Shown here piece after piece: positions 7,986 through 16,230 of a stretch of DNA of 64,000 bases. How positions within the stretch are numbered: position 1 is the first letter of the stretch; each line of letters opens with the position of its first letter. The stretch is taken from the NCBI GenBank assembly GCA_017461385.1, contig JAFTXZ010000011.1, forward strand, positions 62,001 through 126,000, read 5' to 3'. Below the pieces are notes generated by a model, which was not told the DNA's origin, searched no databases, and worked only from the letters and a program-made list of their open reading frames with translations. Both the position numbers and the translations under genes were made by a program. This DNA is from Clostridia bacterium (GTDB taxonomy: Bacteria > Bacillota > Clostridia > Oscillospirales > CAG-272).

Positions 7986-8958
7986 TAATAAAGTGGAGCT
8001 TAGTCCATTTTGCATATAGAATTGTATCCGTAGTAACGGCATCTGTGCTTAGATCCCAAGGGGTAGTGCAGGCTTCGTCCTTATACCAACCACCAAAGGT
8101 GTAAAGCTCCCTTGTAGGTGCAGGTAGCTGACTTATTTTTTCACCATCAACTATGTAAAATTCGCCCTCAGTATCATTTGCAAGAGTACCACCATTTGCA
8201 TTAAGAGTAACTAAATGGTGCTTAATCCATTTTGCAAAAAGAATTGTGTTTTCGTCAACGGCATCTATGCCCAAATCCCAAGGGGTAGTGCAGGCTTCGT
8301 CCTTATACCAACCACCAAAGGTGTAAAGCTCCCTTGTAGGTGTAGGTAGCTGACTGATTTTTTCACCATCAACTATGTAAAATTCGCTTTCAGTATCATT
8401 TGCAAGAGTACCACCGTTTACGTTAAGCGTAACTAAATATTTATCAATCCATTTTGCATAAAGGGTAGAGTCCTCTGTAACAACACCAACGGCAAAATCC
8501 CATGTAACTGTATAGTCCTTATCTAAGTACCAGCCACCAAATGCGTAATTTGTTTTTATTGGGTCAACGGGCTTGCTTATAAAATCACCGAAAAGTAGCA
8601 CTTGATCATTTACAAGAGACCCACCCATTGAATTAAAGGTAACAGTATAATTCTGTGGTGGTACTACCTCGGGTGTCCACTTAGCATAAACTGACATATT
8701 AGCAGTCAATGGCTCATTCAAAAGAGAGCTTGCAGTAAAGGGCTTTTGCCAAGTGTCCTTGTCCCAGTACCAGCCCTCAAAGACAAAGCCTTCCTTGACT
8801 GGATTATTTGGTAGTGTAATCGCTTCGCTTCCGCTTGTTGAAACAGTATGCACAACCTGACCATCGGAAACAAAGCTAATATCGAAGTCAACAGCTGTAC
8901 AGCCAATAATCAACAAAAGTGTTGCAACTAATAAAGTAGATAATAAAAGCTTTTTCAT
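6865..8958 (-). CDS. InlB-repeat (Listeria-Bacteroides repeat) surface lipoprotein
   Basis: This 697-residue protein starts MMKKLLLSTLLVATLLLIIGC, a lipoprotein signal peptide with lipobox IIGC, so it should be anchored outside the membrane. It carries about six beta-grasp InlB B-type repeats of about 70 residues (pattern TLNxNGGTL...FGGWYKDEACTTPWD...AKW). A cysteine-containing stretch follows (ATCTTAEIHERKCGRPGCG...GICSRCGDDE). The C-terminal beta-rich region of about 150 residues (KPISVTLEFEKATMVDVIYVAGQG) resembles discoidin/carbohydrate-binding folds. The second start codon at 8958 suits the GGAG site best; 8961 is the alternative. It lies 16 bases after the epimerase stop and is probably co-transcribed. 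Its last ~370 residues are nearly identical to those of the lipoprotein at 26986-28209. The ligand is unknown. Confidence 0.85.
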   Translation of the reverse strand: MKKLLLSTLLVATLLLIIGCTAVDFDISFVSDGQVVHTVSTSGSEAITLPNNPVKEGFVFEGWYWDKDTWQKPFTASSLLNEPLTANMSVYAKWTPEVVPPQNYTVTFNSMGGSLVNDQVLLFGDFISKPVDPIKTNYAFGGWYLDKDYTVTWDFAVGVVTEDSTLYAKWIDKYLVTLNVNGGTLANDTESEFYIVDGEKISQLPTPTRELYTFGGWYKDEACTTPWDLGIDAVDENTILFAKWIKHHLVTLNANGGTLANDTEGEFYIVDGEKISQLPAPTRELYTFGGWYKDEACTTPWDLSTDAVTTDTILYAKWTKLHFITLDPNGGTLADDVETEFYRGEEEKIGKLPTPTRKGYTFLGWYFVDDIALEEKITRSFEVEYDMDLIAQWQRNEGEGTLVTVELMLGADESFVTDEEGNVPNDVIELEAGDRLGRLPIAEKNGFRFKGWYDENGALYTQTSIIKVNLRLFPKFDKIYYCIDGTENHDWASTGGYKLKSEATCTTAEIHERKCGRPGCGVVESTEMNPALGHEYDWNDEIPMQRTGICSRCGDDEKIEFVDVTLEAMGKGNPKVESSAGWGLALGADLIDGDWESKTICGNQKPISVTLEFEKATMVDVIYVAGQGTAGYTITWYDADGEEVGYDRGAFGSIAAGNYIVMFEVGAEIAKVVIEQPTPSYGQDYWSEIRLAQYPEE
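8047..8430 (-). repeat. 222-bp internal tandem duplication in the InlB-repeat gene
   Basis: The segments starting at 8053 and 8275 are almost identical over more than 130 bases (74 codons per period). They encode two InlB repeats with the same core around GGWYKDEACTTPWDL. This marks recent repeat expansion or gene conversion. Confidence 0.75.
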
Positions 8959-8974
8959 CATTTTCTCCATAAAA

Positions 8975-9850
8975 TTATTCAACAGTAATTGTGTAACCAC
9001 CACGATAGGTGTAGCCTGATGGCAGGTGATACATTTCCTTTTTAGTAAGCAGATTATCAACTATGCCCTCGTCAGCAGGGATTGAAGACCAAGGCTCAAG
9101 GCAAATATAAGGGGCGTCGGTTTTTGGTGCGTGCCAAAGACCTAAATATTTCATTGCTGGATAGGAAATAGTAACGCTTCTTTTTGATTTAGCACTGTAT
9201 AGCTTAGCCGACTTAGGCACGTTATAAAGAAAGATTGCGTCATCGTCAAAAAGTGAGTGTGCAAGGTCAATTCTCTTTATAGCTGAGCCTGTGTAAACCT
9301 TGTCCTCGTGTGTGCAATAGCAGGCAGGGGAGAAGTCAACCCTTACAGCCTCACAGCTTACAGGAAACTCAACGCAGTAGTCCTCAAAGGAAAGGCCCTT
9401 TTCAATTGGAACGTTGAAGGCAGGATGTCCACCTATACCAAAAATAAGCTCAGAGCTATCAAGGTTTTTAACAACGTATTTTACGTTAAGGCTATTCTTT
9501 GAAAGCTCAAAGATAATTTGCAAGGAAAAATTAAAGGGATATTTCTCAAGGGTTTCCTTATTTGATTTTAATTCAAGAGCTACGGACTCCTCAGATAAAG
9601 CCACAAGGTCAAACTCACTTGCCCTTGCAATGCCGTGGTTTGGCATTGAGTATTCCTTACCAAGGTATGTGTACTTGCCCTCGAAAAGTCTGCCACAAAT
9701 AGGGAACATAACAGGAGCACGACCACCCCAATATTTTTTATCTCCCTGCCACAAATATTCAACTCCGTCAGAGGACCTTATGGAATAAAGCTCTGCACCC
9801 AAGGAGGAAACCTGAACTGTTAAATACTCGTTTTTAATAGTATGTATCAT
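8975..9850 (-). CDS. Aldose 1-epimerase family protein (LacX-like)
   Basis: This 291-residue cytoplasmic protein belongs to the galactose mutarotase-like superfamily and resembles the LacX/YeaD subgroup. These enzymes are thought to interconvert sugar anomers, and the true substrate of the LacX group is unsettled. Visible landmarks are LGAELYSIRSSDGVEYLWQGD, the conserved PNHGIAR with one catalytic His, GIGGHPAFNVP with the second His and CLEPWSSIPA with the catalytic Glu. ATG 9850 has a GAGG site eight bases upstream and is preferred over the longer frame from 9913. It is transcribed away from the radical SAM gene and towards the InlB lipoprotein. Confidence 0.85.
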   Translation of the reverse strand: MIHTIKNEYLTVQVSSLGAELYSIRSSDGVEYLWQGDKKYWGGRAPVMFPICGRLFEGKYTYLGKEYSMPNHGIARASEFDLVALSEESVALELKSNKETLEKYPFNFSLQIIFELSKNSLNVKYVVKNLDSSELIFGIGGHPAFNVPIEKGLSFEDYCVEFPVSCEAVRVDFSPACYCTHEDKVYTGSAIKRIDLAHSLFDDDAIFLYNVPKSAKLYSAKSKRSVTISYPAMKYLGLWHAPKTDAPYICLEPWSSIPADEGIVDNLLTKKEMYHLPSGYTYRGGYTITVE

Positions 9851-9884
9851 GACAAAAACCTCACTTTGACATATTTCTAAACCT

Positions 9885-9913
9885 ATTTTAGCATAATAAA
9901 AATAAAAAATCAA
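9885..9913 (-). promoter_or_regulatory. Promoter of the epimerase/lipoprotein unit
   Basis: Minus strand TTGATT (9913-9908), a 17-base spacer and TAAAAT (9890-9885), 35 bases upstream of the epimerase start. Confidence 0.6.
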
Positions 9914-9917
9914 TATG

Positions 9918-9946
9918 TTGAAAATTTATCTGACTTATGCTAGAAT
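9918..9946 (+). promoter_or_regulatory. Promoter of the radical SAM gene, very short leader
   Basis: TTGAAA (9918-9923), a 17-base spacer and TAGAAT (9941-9946). A start about seven bases on would fall inside the GGGGGAGG ribosome site at 9951-9958, giving a leader of only about 14 bases. Confidence 0.5.
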
Positions 9947-9966
9947 ATCAAGGGGGAGGTGTTGTA

Positions 9967-10920
9967 ATGGCAAATATAGCACTTTTGAACAGATGCAACC
10001 TGCGTTGCCCCTATTGCTTTGCAGATAGCTACGTAGGTAGCGAGGGGGACGATATAACAATAGATACGTTTATTGAGCTTTTGGACTTTTGCTCAAGCGA
10101 GGGAAGCGTGGGAATAATAGGCGGGGAGCCTCTTTTATATAGTAAAATCGAAACGATTTTAGAAATATTAAAGCAGGATTTTCGCTTTCATAGGGTAAGC
10201 ATTTTTACAAACGGCATATTTCTTGATAAAATTGCAGGGAGTCTCAATAGTAAAAAGCTTCACCTTCTAATTAACGTAAACTCAAAAAAAGACATAGGCG
10301 AAAAGGCTTTTTCAAGGCTTGAAGCTGGAATAGAGGAAGCACTTAAGCACCTACCCAAATCAAACGTGGATTTAGGCATAAACGTTTACGAGGGAAATCA
10401 GGATTTCTCAAGTCTGCTTTATCTGCTGGAAAAATTTCAGCTCAAAAGGCTAAGGGTTAGCCTTGTAATTCCCAAGGATAAAAGCGAGGGCGGAATTCCA
10501 TATTTTTTAAGAATGAAGAAAACACTTCTTTCCCTTTACGAAAAAGCAAAGGAGCTTGGAGTGTGCTTAGGCTACGATTGTAACGCAATTCCCGAGTGTG
10601 TTTTCACTGAGGAGGAAAGGTCGTTTTTAGACACTCTCCCCTACGAAAATCAGCTTGAGAGGGAAATTTTCACAGGCAAGCGCTCAGTTTGCTCACCGGT
10701 TGTTGATATATACCCCGATAAAACTGCTACAAGGTGCTTTGGTATGTACGACAAGGCAAGAGTAAGCATTAACGATTTTAAGTCCCTTGAGGATCTGAAA
10801 AATTACTTCTTTAAGGAAGTAGATTGCAGAATAATAAATAATTACCCTGGGGAAAAATGTAAGGATTGCTACAAAAACAAAACCTTTGGTTGCTTTGGTG
10901 GCTGTCTTTGCTATCTATAA
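9967..10920 (+). CDS. Radical SAM protein with C-terminal cysteine-rich (SPASM-like) region
   Basis: This 317-residue protein starts MANIALLNRCNLRCPYCFADSY, so the SAM-binding [4Fe-4S] motif CxxxCxxC lies at residues 9-16. IGGEPLLY is the usual GGE SAM-contact motif. The C-terminus contains many cysteines (VCSPVVDIYPD, TRCFGMYD, GEKCKDCYKNKTFGCFGGCLCYL), a layout of SPASM-type auxiliary iron-sulfur clusters in peptide- or protein-modifying enzymes. No obvious precursor peptide gene lies beside it. The start at 9967 has GGGGGAGG at good spacing; the longer frame has none. A nitroreductase follows 11 bases later and is probably co-transcribed. The substrate is unknown. Confidence 0.8.
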   Translation: MANIALLNRCNLRCPYCFADSYVGSEGDDITIDTFIELLDFCSSEGSVGIIGGEPLLYSKIETILEILKQDFRFHRVSIFTNGIFLDKIAGSLNSKKLHLLINVNSKKDIGEKAFSRLEAGIEEALKHLPKSNVDLGINVYEGNQDFSSLLYLLEKFQLKRLRVSLVIPKDKSEGGIPYFLRMKKTLLSLYEKAKELGVCLGYDCNAIPECVFTEEERSFLDTLPYENQLEREIFTGKRSVCSPVVDIYPDKTATRCFGMYDKARVSINDFKSLEDLKNYFFKEVDCRIINNYPGEKCKDCYKNKTFGCFGGCLCYL

Positions 10921-10931
10921 AGGAGGATATT

Positions 10932-11459
10932 ATGGAGCTTAATAAGGCAATTAACGAAAGACGAAGCATAAGAAAGTATGCAAAGGTACAAATTCCACTT
11001 GAGCATATTGAAAAAATGATAAAAAGTGCGCAAATGGCGCCCTCTTGGAAGAATTCCCAAACTGCAAGATTTTACGTTGCTCACACAGATAGCGCAATAG
11101 AGGAAATGAGGGATTGCTTAGCCAGCTTTAATAAGGAAAGAACGGAGAATGTAGGTGCATTTGTAGTTACAACCGTAGTAAAGGGAATTAGTGGCTACGT
11201 AAATGGAGAGCCTACTCATTTAGGAAACGGCTTTGAATGCTTTGACAACGGCTTAAGCGTTCAAAACCTACTGCTCACCGCAACTGAGCTTGGCTACGGC
11301 TCACTTATTATGGGACTTTATAAGCCCGAAAAAATAAAGGCTCTTTTCCAAATCCCAGATAGCGAGGACGTGGTTGTGGTAATTGCCCTCGGCAAGGCTG
11401 ACGTAAATCCCGACGCCCCACAACGAAATTCATTAGACCAAATTCTAACAATAAAATAA
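10932..11459 (+). CDS. Nitroreductase-family FMN oxidoreductase
   Basis: This 175-residue protein has MELNKAINERRSIRKY, the N-terminal NERRSxRxY phosphate/FMN-binding signature, then MAPSWKNSQTARFYV and the C-terminal VVVVIALGKADVNPDAPQRNSLDQI. These are the landmarks of small NfsA/NfsB-like flavoproteins that reduce nitro groups, quinones or related electrophiles with NAD(P)H. ATG 10932 has an AGGAGG site. It sits 11 bases after the radical SAM gene, so a role in a shared modification chemistry is possible but not shown. Confidence 0.85.
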   Translation: MELNKAINERRSIRKYAKVQIPLEHIEKMIKSAQMAPSWKNSQTARFYVAHTDSAIEEMRDCLASFNKERTENVGAFVVTTVVKGISGYVNGEPTHLGNGFECFDNGLSVQNLLLTATELGYGSLIMGLYKPEKIKALFQIPDSEDVVVVIALGKADVNPDAPQRNSLDQILTIK

Positions 11460-11481
11460 CAAGAGCCTGCATCTTGAAAAC

Positions 11482-11513
11482 AAAAACCGAGTTCAAAAAA
11501 CTCGGTTTTTATT
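11482..11513 (+). terminator. Terminator after the nitroreductase
   Basis: A 12-bp stem (11482-11493 with 11499-11510, core CCGAGTT/AACTCGG) around a 5-base A loop ends in T5. Confidence 0.85.
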
Positions 11514-11573
11514 ATTCAAATCCTTGCTTTGCAAGGTCTTTTGTACGACAGAGAAGAGGTCGCACTTAGGAAA

Positions 11574-11613
11574 AGCATAAAAAAGAAGAGATTTTCACAA
11601 GCGTGAAAATCTC
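11574..11613 (-). terminator. Terminator of the pyr operon
   Basis: A perfect 11-bp stem GAGATTTTCAC/GTGAAAATCTC (11588-11598 with 11603-11613) is followed on the minus strand by TTCTTTTTTATG. It lies about 80 bases past the pyrI stop. Confidence 0.8.
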
Positions 11614-11694
11614 AACCTTGAATAATTGTTAAATAGTGATTAAACGAAAATGAATTGTAAATCGTTTTTCCGTTCTCATTGTGCTATCACGACT

Positions 11695-12111
11695 CTACTT
11701 CGCCTTTGTTTCGCAATACAAGCAACGATAAACCCTGTTTTCCTTGTCCGTTAAGGTAAACACCTGGTCAAGCTCCTGCTCACAGGAGGTTATGCAACGT
11801 GGATTCTTACAGGAAATTACGTTTACAAGTCTTTCGGGAAGCGTAACGCCCTTCTTGTCAACAATTTTGCCATTTTTAATAATGTTGATTGTTACCTCTG
11901 GGTCAACGTAGCCAAGGATTGTAGTATCAAGCTCAATGTCCGCATCAATCTTGATAATGTCCTTTTTACCCATTTTGTCGCTACCAACGTTTTTGCCAAT
12001 AACAACAGAGCAGTCAAGCGTATCAAGCTTCAAAAGTGAATAAAGCTCCATACCACGACCAGCAGTAATGTGGTCAATAACTATACCATTTTTAATTGAA
12101 TCAATATTCAT
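11695..12111 (-). CDS. pyrI: Aspartate carbamoyltransferase regulatory chain
   Basis: This 138-residue PyrI binds CTP/ATP and pairs with PyrB for feedback control of aspartate transcarbamoylase. The N-terminal allosteric domain reads GIVIDHITAGRGMELYSLL. The C-terminal zinc domain has its cysteines in SCKNPRC and YRCLYCE, so the four ligands are present. An additional CEQELD cysteine occurs between them. It starts 12 bases after pyrB ends, with a GGGGG site seven bases upstream of ATG 12111. It is the last gene of the pyr operon. Having PyrI means the pathway is controlled at enzyme level as well as through the leader attenuator. Confidence 0.95.
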   Translation of the reverse strand: MNIDSIKNGIVIDHITAGRGMELYSLLKLDTLDCSVVIGKNVGSDKMGKKDIIKIDADIELDTTILGYVDPEVTINIIKNGKIVDKKGVTLPERLVNVISCKNPRCITSCEQELDQVFTLTDKENRVYRCLYCETKAK

Positions 12112-12123
12112 AGCCTAACCCCC

Positions 12124-13038
12124 TTACTCAATTCCTAAAAGCATTAGAATAAGCGCCATACGCATATACTTTCCGTTTAGCGCCTGCTCAAAGTAGCACG
12201 CACGTGGATCGCTATCTACCTTTACGCTAATTTCATTTACACGGGGAAGTGGATGCATAATGCAAAGATCACTCTTCGCATTCTCAAGCTTCGCAAGATC
12301 CAAAATGTAGCTATCCTTCAAGCGTAGGTAGTCCTCCTCATTGAAGAAGCGCTCCTTTTGAACTCTTGTCATATATAGAATATCAAGCTCTGGCATAGCA
12401 CCAACAAGGTCAGTGGTTTCCACGTACTCAATTCCTTTTTTGTTAAGGGTTTCAGTCTTTACGTAATCAGGAATCTTAAGCTCCACAGGGGAGATAAGCA
12501 CAAACTTGATGCCCTCATATCTTGAAAGAGCAGAGATAAGTGAGTGAACGGTTCTTCCGAACTTCAAATCACCACAAAGACCAACGGTCAGGTTGTTAAA
12601 GCGTCCCTTCTTTCTCTTAATTGTAAGTAGGTCAGCAAGAGTCTGTGTTGGGTGATTGTGTCCACCATCTCCTGCGTTTACCACAGGAATAGATGCATTC
12701 ATAGAAGCAACAAGTGGCGCTCCCTCCTTAGGATGACGCATAGCAATAATATCTGCGTAGCAGGAAATCATCTTCGCAGTATCAGCAACGCTTTCGCCCT
12801 TAGCACTGGATGACGAGCTAGCCTCAGAGAAGCCAAGCACGTTTCCACCAAGCTCATACATAGCTGCCTCAAAGGACAAGCGAGTTCTTGTTGATGGCTC
12901 AAAGAAAAGAGTAGCAAGCTTCTTTCCACGGCATTTTTCACTATACTTTGAAGGATTTGCAATAATATCAAGAGCTGTGTCAATAAGACTATCAAGCTCC
13001 TGTAAGGATAATTCCTTAATGTCTATCAAACTTCTCAT
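12124..13038 (-). CDS. pyrB: Aspartate carbamoyltransferase catalytic chain
   Basis: This 304-residue enzyme condenses carbamoyl phosphate with aspartate. The carbamoyl-phosphate loop [13 protein letters not shown] is at residues 45-57. [16 protein letters not shown] and [12 protein letters not shown] are the family landmarks of the catalytic chain, and [11 protein letters not shown] is near the C-terminus. Length is normal. ATG 13038 has AGGAG at seven bases. It lies between pyrE and pyrI, and the pair with pyrI is the enterobacterial-type class B arrangement rather than the pyrI-less B. subtilis type. Confidence 0.96.
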   Translation of the reverse strand: MRSLIDIKELSLQELDSLIDTALDIIANPSKYSEKCRGKKLATLFFEPSTRTRLSFEAAMYELGGNVLGFSEASSSSSAKGESVADTAKMISCYADIIAMRHPKEGAPLVASMNASIPVVNAGDGGHNHPTQTLADLLTIKRKKGRFNNLTVGLCGDLKFGRTVHSLISALSRYEGIKFVLISPVELKIPDYVKTETLNKKGIEYVETTDLVGAMPELDILYMTRVQKERFFNEEDYLRLKDSYILDLAKLENAKSDLCIMHPLPRVNEISVKVDSDPRACYFEQALNGKYMRMALILMLLGIE

Positions 13039-13095
13039 TAAAATCTCCTAATAAATAAGATTTACAGGCAGTTAAAAATTTTTTAGCAAATTGCC

Positions 13096-13746
13096 TTATG
13101 CTCCATAAACCTCAAGGTATTTTTTAATTCTATCAACGTTTTCCTTGTTGGACTCGTCCTCGGAAAGGTACTCAATAATATCATAAACGTCAACTACGGA
13201 GTAAACAGGGAAGCCAAACTCCTCCTCAATTTCAACCATAGCGCCCTTTTGACCTTGACCCTTTTCCTTTCTGTCAACCATAACGAAGGTGGCAGCAACC
13301 CTTACACCCTCAACGCCCTTCATTATTTCCATAGTCTCACGAATAGCAGTACCTGCTGTAATAACGTCCTCAACGATTACAACCTCCTCACCGCTCTTTG
13401 GCTTGTAGCCTACGAAAACGCCACCCTCACCGTGGTCCTTAGCCTCTTTTCTGTTGAAGAAGAAGGGAAGATTTAATCCGTTTTCGCTAAGTGCAATTGA
13501 GGTAGCAACTGCAATTGAGATACCCTTGTAAGCAGGGCCATAAAGTGCAGCCTGCTTCTTGCCAAGCTTATCAATATAAGCCTTTGCATAGAACTGACCA
13601 AGCTTTGCAATATGCTCACCGGTCTTAATTTCACCAGCATTGATAAAGTAAGGAATCTTTCTGCCACTCTTAGCAGTAAAATCACCAAACTTCAAAACAC
13701 CAGCACTCTGTAAAAATTCAATAAACTCTCTTTTATACTGTTCCAT
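13096..13746 (-). CDS. pyrE: Orotate phosphoribosyltransferase
   Basis: This 216-residue enzyme makes OMP from orotate and PRPP. The PRPP-binding motif VVIVEDVITAGTAIRE is near residue 120, and YGPAYKGISIA and FNRKEAKDHGEGG complete the OPRTase pattern. The start at 13746 follows a GAGGT site. It is fifth in the operon after pyrF, with an unusual 100-base gap that contains two hairpins. Confidence 0.95.
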   Translation of the reverse strand: MEQYKREFIEFLQSAGVLKFGDFTAKSGRKIPYFINAGEIKTGEHIAKLGQFYAKAYIDKLGKKQAALYGPAYKGISIAVATSIALSENGLNLPFFFNRKEAKDHGEGGVFVGYKPKSGEEVVIVEDVITAGTAIRETMEIMKGVEGVRVAATFVMVDRKEKGQGQKGAMVEIEEEFGFPVYSVVDVYDIIEYLSEDESNKENVDRIKKYLEVYGA

Positions 13747-13780
13747 TATATCCGTACCTCTTTTTATTAACTATTTCAAC

Positions 13781-13820
13781 CCAAGCATTGCTTGGATTTC
13801 GCCACAGTGAAATCACTGTG
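13781..13820. repeat. Two perfect hairpins in the pyrF-pyrE gap
   Basis: CCAAGCATTGCTTGG (13781-13795) and CACAGTG-AAAT-CACTGTG (13803-13820) are perfect inverted repeats with no U-tract in the operon direction. They resemble the hairpin mosaics at 24.5 and 32.1 kb. They could stabilise or process the mRNA between pyrF and pyrE. Confidence 0.6.
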
Positions 13821-13847
13821 ATTTTCTATGCTTGCCTGTCCGCCCTG

Positions 13848-14546
13848 TTATCCAACAAACTCACTTACGCATCTGCGATAAGCTGCCACAGGGTCAGCTG
13901 CCGCTGTAATCGGTCTTCCAACTACAATGTAGTCACTACCAATCTTCTTAGCCTCAGCAGGAGTCATAACTCTTACCTGGTCGCCCTTATCGCCATCAGC
14001 AAAGCGAACGCCTGGTGTAACAGTAACAAAGTCCTTACCACATACGTTGTGAACCTTTTCAGCCTCAAGTGGTGAGCAAACGATGCCTGCAAGACCAGCC
14101 TTCTTAGCGTTTTGTGCGTAATGCATAACAACCTTATCCATAGGCTCGTTAATAAGTAGGTCGTCTCTCATTCTTTCCTCACTTGTAGAGGTAAGCTGGG
14201 TAACTGCAATAAGAAGTGGGCAAGTGCCGTCCTCACGGGTAAGACCCTCAAGAGCAGCCTCCATCATAGCAATAGTACCACTTGCGTGTACGTTTGTCAT
14301 ATCAACGTCAAGCCTTGACAAAACTGCCATTGCCTTTTTAACTGTATTTGGAATATCGTGAAGCTTAAGGTCTAGGAAAATCTTATGACCTCTCCTTTTA
14401 ATCTCGCGAACGATATCTGGACCCTCAGCATTAAAAAGCTCCATACCAATCTTTACAAATGGCTTTTCCTCCTTGAACAAATCAAGAAAGCTGAAAACCT
14501 GCTCCTTGCTTGCAAAATCACAAGCGATAATTACGTCCTTTCCCAT
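13848..14546 (-). CDS. pyrF: Orotidine 5'-phosphate decarboxylase
   Basis: This 232-residue TIM-barrel enzyme makes UMP from OMP. The catalytic signature [13 protein letters not shown] with the Asp-Lys-x-x-Asp network is at about residue 56. VIIACDF at the N-terminus, TPGVRF and [15 protein letters not shown] complete the phosphate and substrate sites. Its ATG overlaps the pyrD stop as TAATG, with GGAGGT eight bases upstream inside pyrD, so translation is coupled. Confidence 0.96.
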   Translation of the reverse strand: MGKDVIIACDFASKEQVFSFLDLFKEEKPFVKIGMELFNAEGPDIVREIKRRGHKIFLDLKLHDIPNTVKKAMAVLSRLDVDMTNVHASGTIAMMEAALEGLTREDGTCPLLIAVTQLTSTSEERMRDDLLINEPMDKVVMHYAQNAKKAGLAGIVCSPLEAEKVHNVCGKDFVTVTPGVRFADGDKGDQVRVMTPAEAKKIGSDYIVVGRPITAAADPVAAYRRCVSEFVG

Positions 14547-15457
14547 TAGTGGGCACCTCCTATTATATCCTCTAAATTTTTAATACCGTATTTCTCCATA
14601 ACCCTTGGTAAATCCTCAATAATCTTAGGACAAGCCATTGGGTCAACCAGGTTGGCAGCACCAATCTCAACGGCGCTTGCGCCAGCAAGCATCATTTCAA
14701 TTACGTCCTCAGCCGTGGATATACCACCACCGCCAACAATTGGAATTTTAACTGCCTCGTAAACCTGATAAACCATTCTTATAGCTACAGGCTTAATTGC
14801 AGGACCGGAGAAGCCACCCATCTTGTTTGCAACAACGGGCTTCCTTGATTTTAGGTCAATCTTCATACCCAAAAGGGTATTGATAAGGCTAATTCCGTCA
14901 GCCCCTGCCTCCTCACAAGCCTTAGCTATTGCTACAATGTCAGTAACGTTAGGAGAAAGCTTAACGATAACAGGCTTTCTTGTAACAGCCTTAACAGCCC
15001 TTACAACGCTTGAGGCAGCCTCAGGGGAGGTACCAAAGCTCATTCCACCACCGTGTACGTTAGGACAGCTTACGTTTACCTCAAACCAACCGATTTGCTC
15101 CTCCTTGTCAAGCCTTTCAACCGTGTAAACGTACTCCTCAACAGAGAAGCCACTTACGTTAGCCATAACAGGCTTAAAGAAGCATTTCTTAAGCTTAGGA
15201 AGCTCATTTTCAATAACCTTATCAACTCCAGGATTTTGCAGTCCAACGGAGTTAATCATACCACGCTCACACTCGGCAATTCTAGGGGTAGGATTGCCAA
15301 AGCGAGGGTCCTTGGTAGTTCCCTTAAAGGAAAAGCTACCGAGCATATTTATATCATAAATCTCTGCAAACTCATAGCCGAAGCCAAAGGTACCGCTTGC
15401 AGGAATAAGAGGATTGTCAAGCTCAATTCCACAAAGCCTTGTCTTTAAGCTTACCAT
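14546..15457 (-). CDS. pyrD: Dihydroorotate dehydrogenase, class 1B catalytic subunit
   Basis: This 303-residue FMN enzyme has [11 protein letters not shown], in which the catalytic base is cysteine as in NAD-linked class 1B enzymes. [19 protein letters not shown] and [19 protein letters not shown] bind FMN and substrate. It needs PyrK, encoded immediately upstream with a 7-bp overlap, to pass electrons to NAD. Confidence 0.96.
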   Translation of the reverse strand: MVSLKTRLCGIELDNPLIPASGTFGFGYEFAEIYDINMLGSFSFKGTTKDPRFGNPTPRIAECERGMINSVGLQNPGVDKVIENELPKLKKCFFKPVMANVSGFSVEEYVYTVERLDKEEQIGWFEVNVSCPNVHGGGMSFGTSPEAASSVVRAVKAVTRKPVIVKLSPNVTDIVAIAKACEEAGADGISLINTLLGMKIDLKSRKPVVANKMGGFSGPAIKPVAIRMVYQVYEAVKIPIVGGGGISTAEDVIEMMLAGASAVEIGAANLVDPMACPKIIEDLPRVMEKYGIKNLEDIIGGAH

Positions 15458-16179
15458 ATAATCTCCTCCTTCTCAAGCACAGGACCGTCCTTGCAGATTC
15501 TCTTGTTGCCATATTTTGTTTTGCAGGAGCAGCCCATACAAGCGCCAAAGCCACAGCCCATTCTTTCCTCAAAGGAGAATTGACCGCTTGTTACACTCTT
15601 GTTGTAAACTGCCTTAAGCATTGGCTCTGGGCCACAGGTGTAAAAATAAGTGTAATCAACTAAATCAAATGCGTCAGTAACAAAGCCCTTTACTCCATAG
15701 CTACCGTCAGCCGTTGCCACAATAACCTTAGCTCCAAGCTCTTTGAACTCATTTTCGTAGAAAACCTCGTCCCTTGAGTTGAAGCCTAAAATTACGCTGG
15801 GACTTTTGCCCTGCGCTACAAGCTCACGACAGAGCTTATACATAGGTGGAACACCTGCGCCGCCACCAACCAAAAGTGGCTTGTCCCCACTCTTGCTTGT
15901 ATCGTAGCCGTTTCCAAGACCGGTTAAAACTAAAAGCTTAACGCCAGCACCCATTTGCGCCATAGCCTCAGTGCCACCACCTACAACCTTGTATATAAGG
16001 GTAAGGGAGTCGCCCTCGACGTCGCATACGGAAATAGGTCTGCGTAGGTAAAAGCCGTCAAGCTTAATGTTTACGAACTGACCACATTTTATATCAGTGC
16101 AATCGCCCAAAAGCACCATTTCGTAGGTGTTTTTTGCGATTTTTTTATTACTTGTAACTTCAAAAATTAAATCCTTCAT
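15451..16179 (-). CDS. pyrK: Dihydroorotate dehydrogenase electron-transfer subunit
   Basis: This 242-residue subunit carries FAD and a [2Fe-2S] cluster. RRPISVCDV is the FAD-binding RxxS motif and LLVGGGAGVPPMYKL the NAD-binding region. The C-terminal MGCGFGACMGCSCKT with a further Cys in RICKDGPV supplies the four cluster ligands. Its end overlaps the pyrD start by seven bases, consistent with fixed stoichiometry of the heterotetramer. Confidence 0.95.
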   Translation of the reverse strand: MKDLIFEVTSNKKIAKNTYEMVLLGDCTDIKCGQFVNIKLDGFYLRRPISVCDVEGDSLTLIYKVVGGGTEAMAQMGAGVKLLVLTGLGNGYDTSKSGDKPLLVGGGAGVPPMYKLCRELVAQGKSPSVILGFNSRDEVFYENEFKELGAKVIVATADGSYGVKGFVTDAFDLVDYTYFYTCGPEPMLKAVYNKSVTSGQFSFEERMGCGFGACMGCSCKTKYGNKRICKDGPVLEKEEIIW

Positions 16180-16230
16180 TAAAAATCCTTTATCTTAGGG
16201 CAAGAGGGGACGTGCCCCTCTTAAGCCTTA

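Noticed and set aside
6931..8042. Plus- and minus-strand frames of 65-92 codons inside the InlB lipoprotein gene
   Set aside because: They recur in the inverted duplicate only because the DNA is copied; no ribosome sites or family matches, and the long frame explains the coding.
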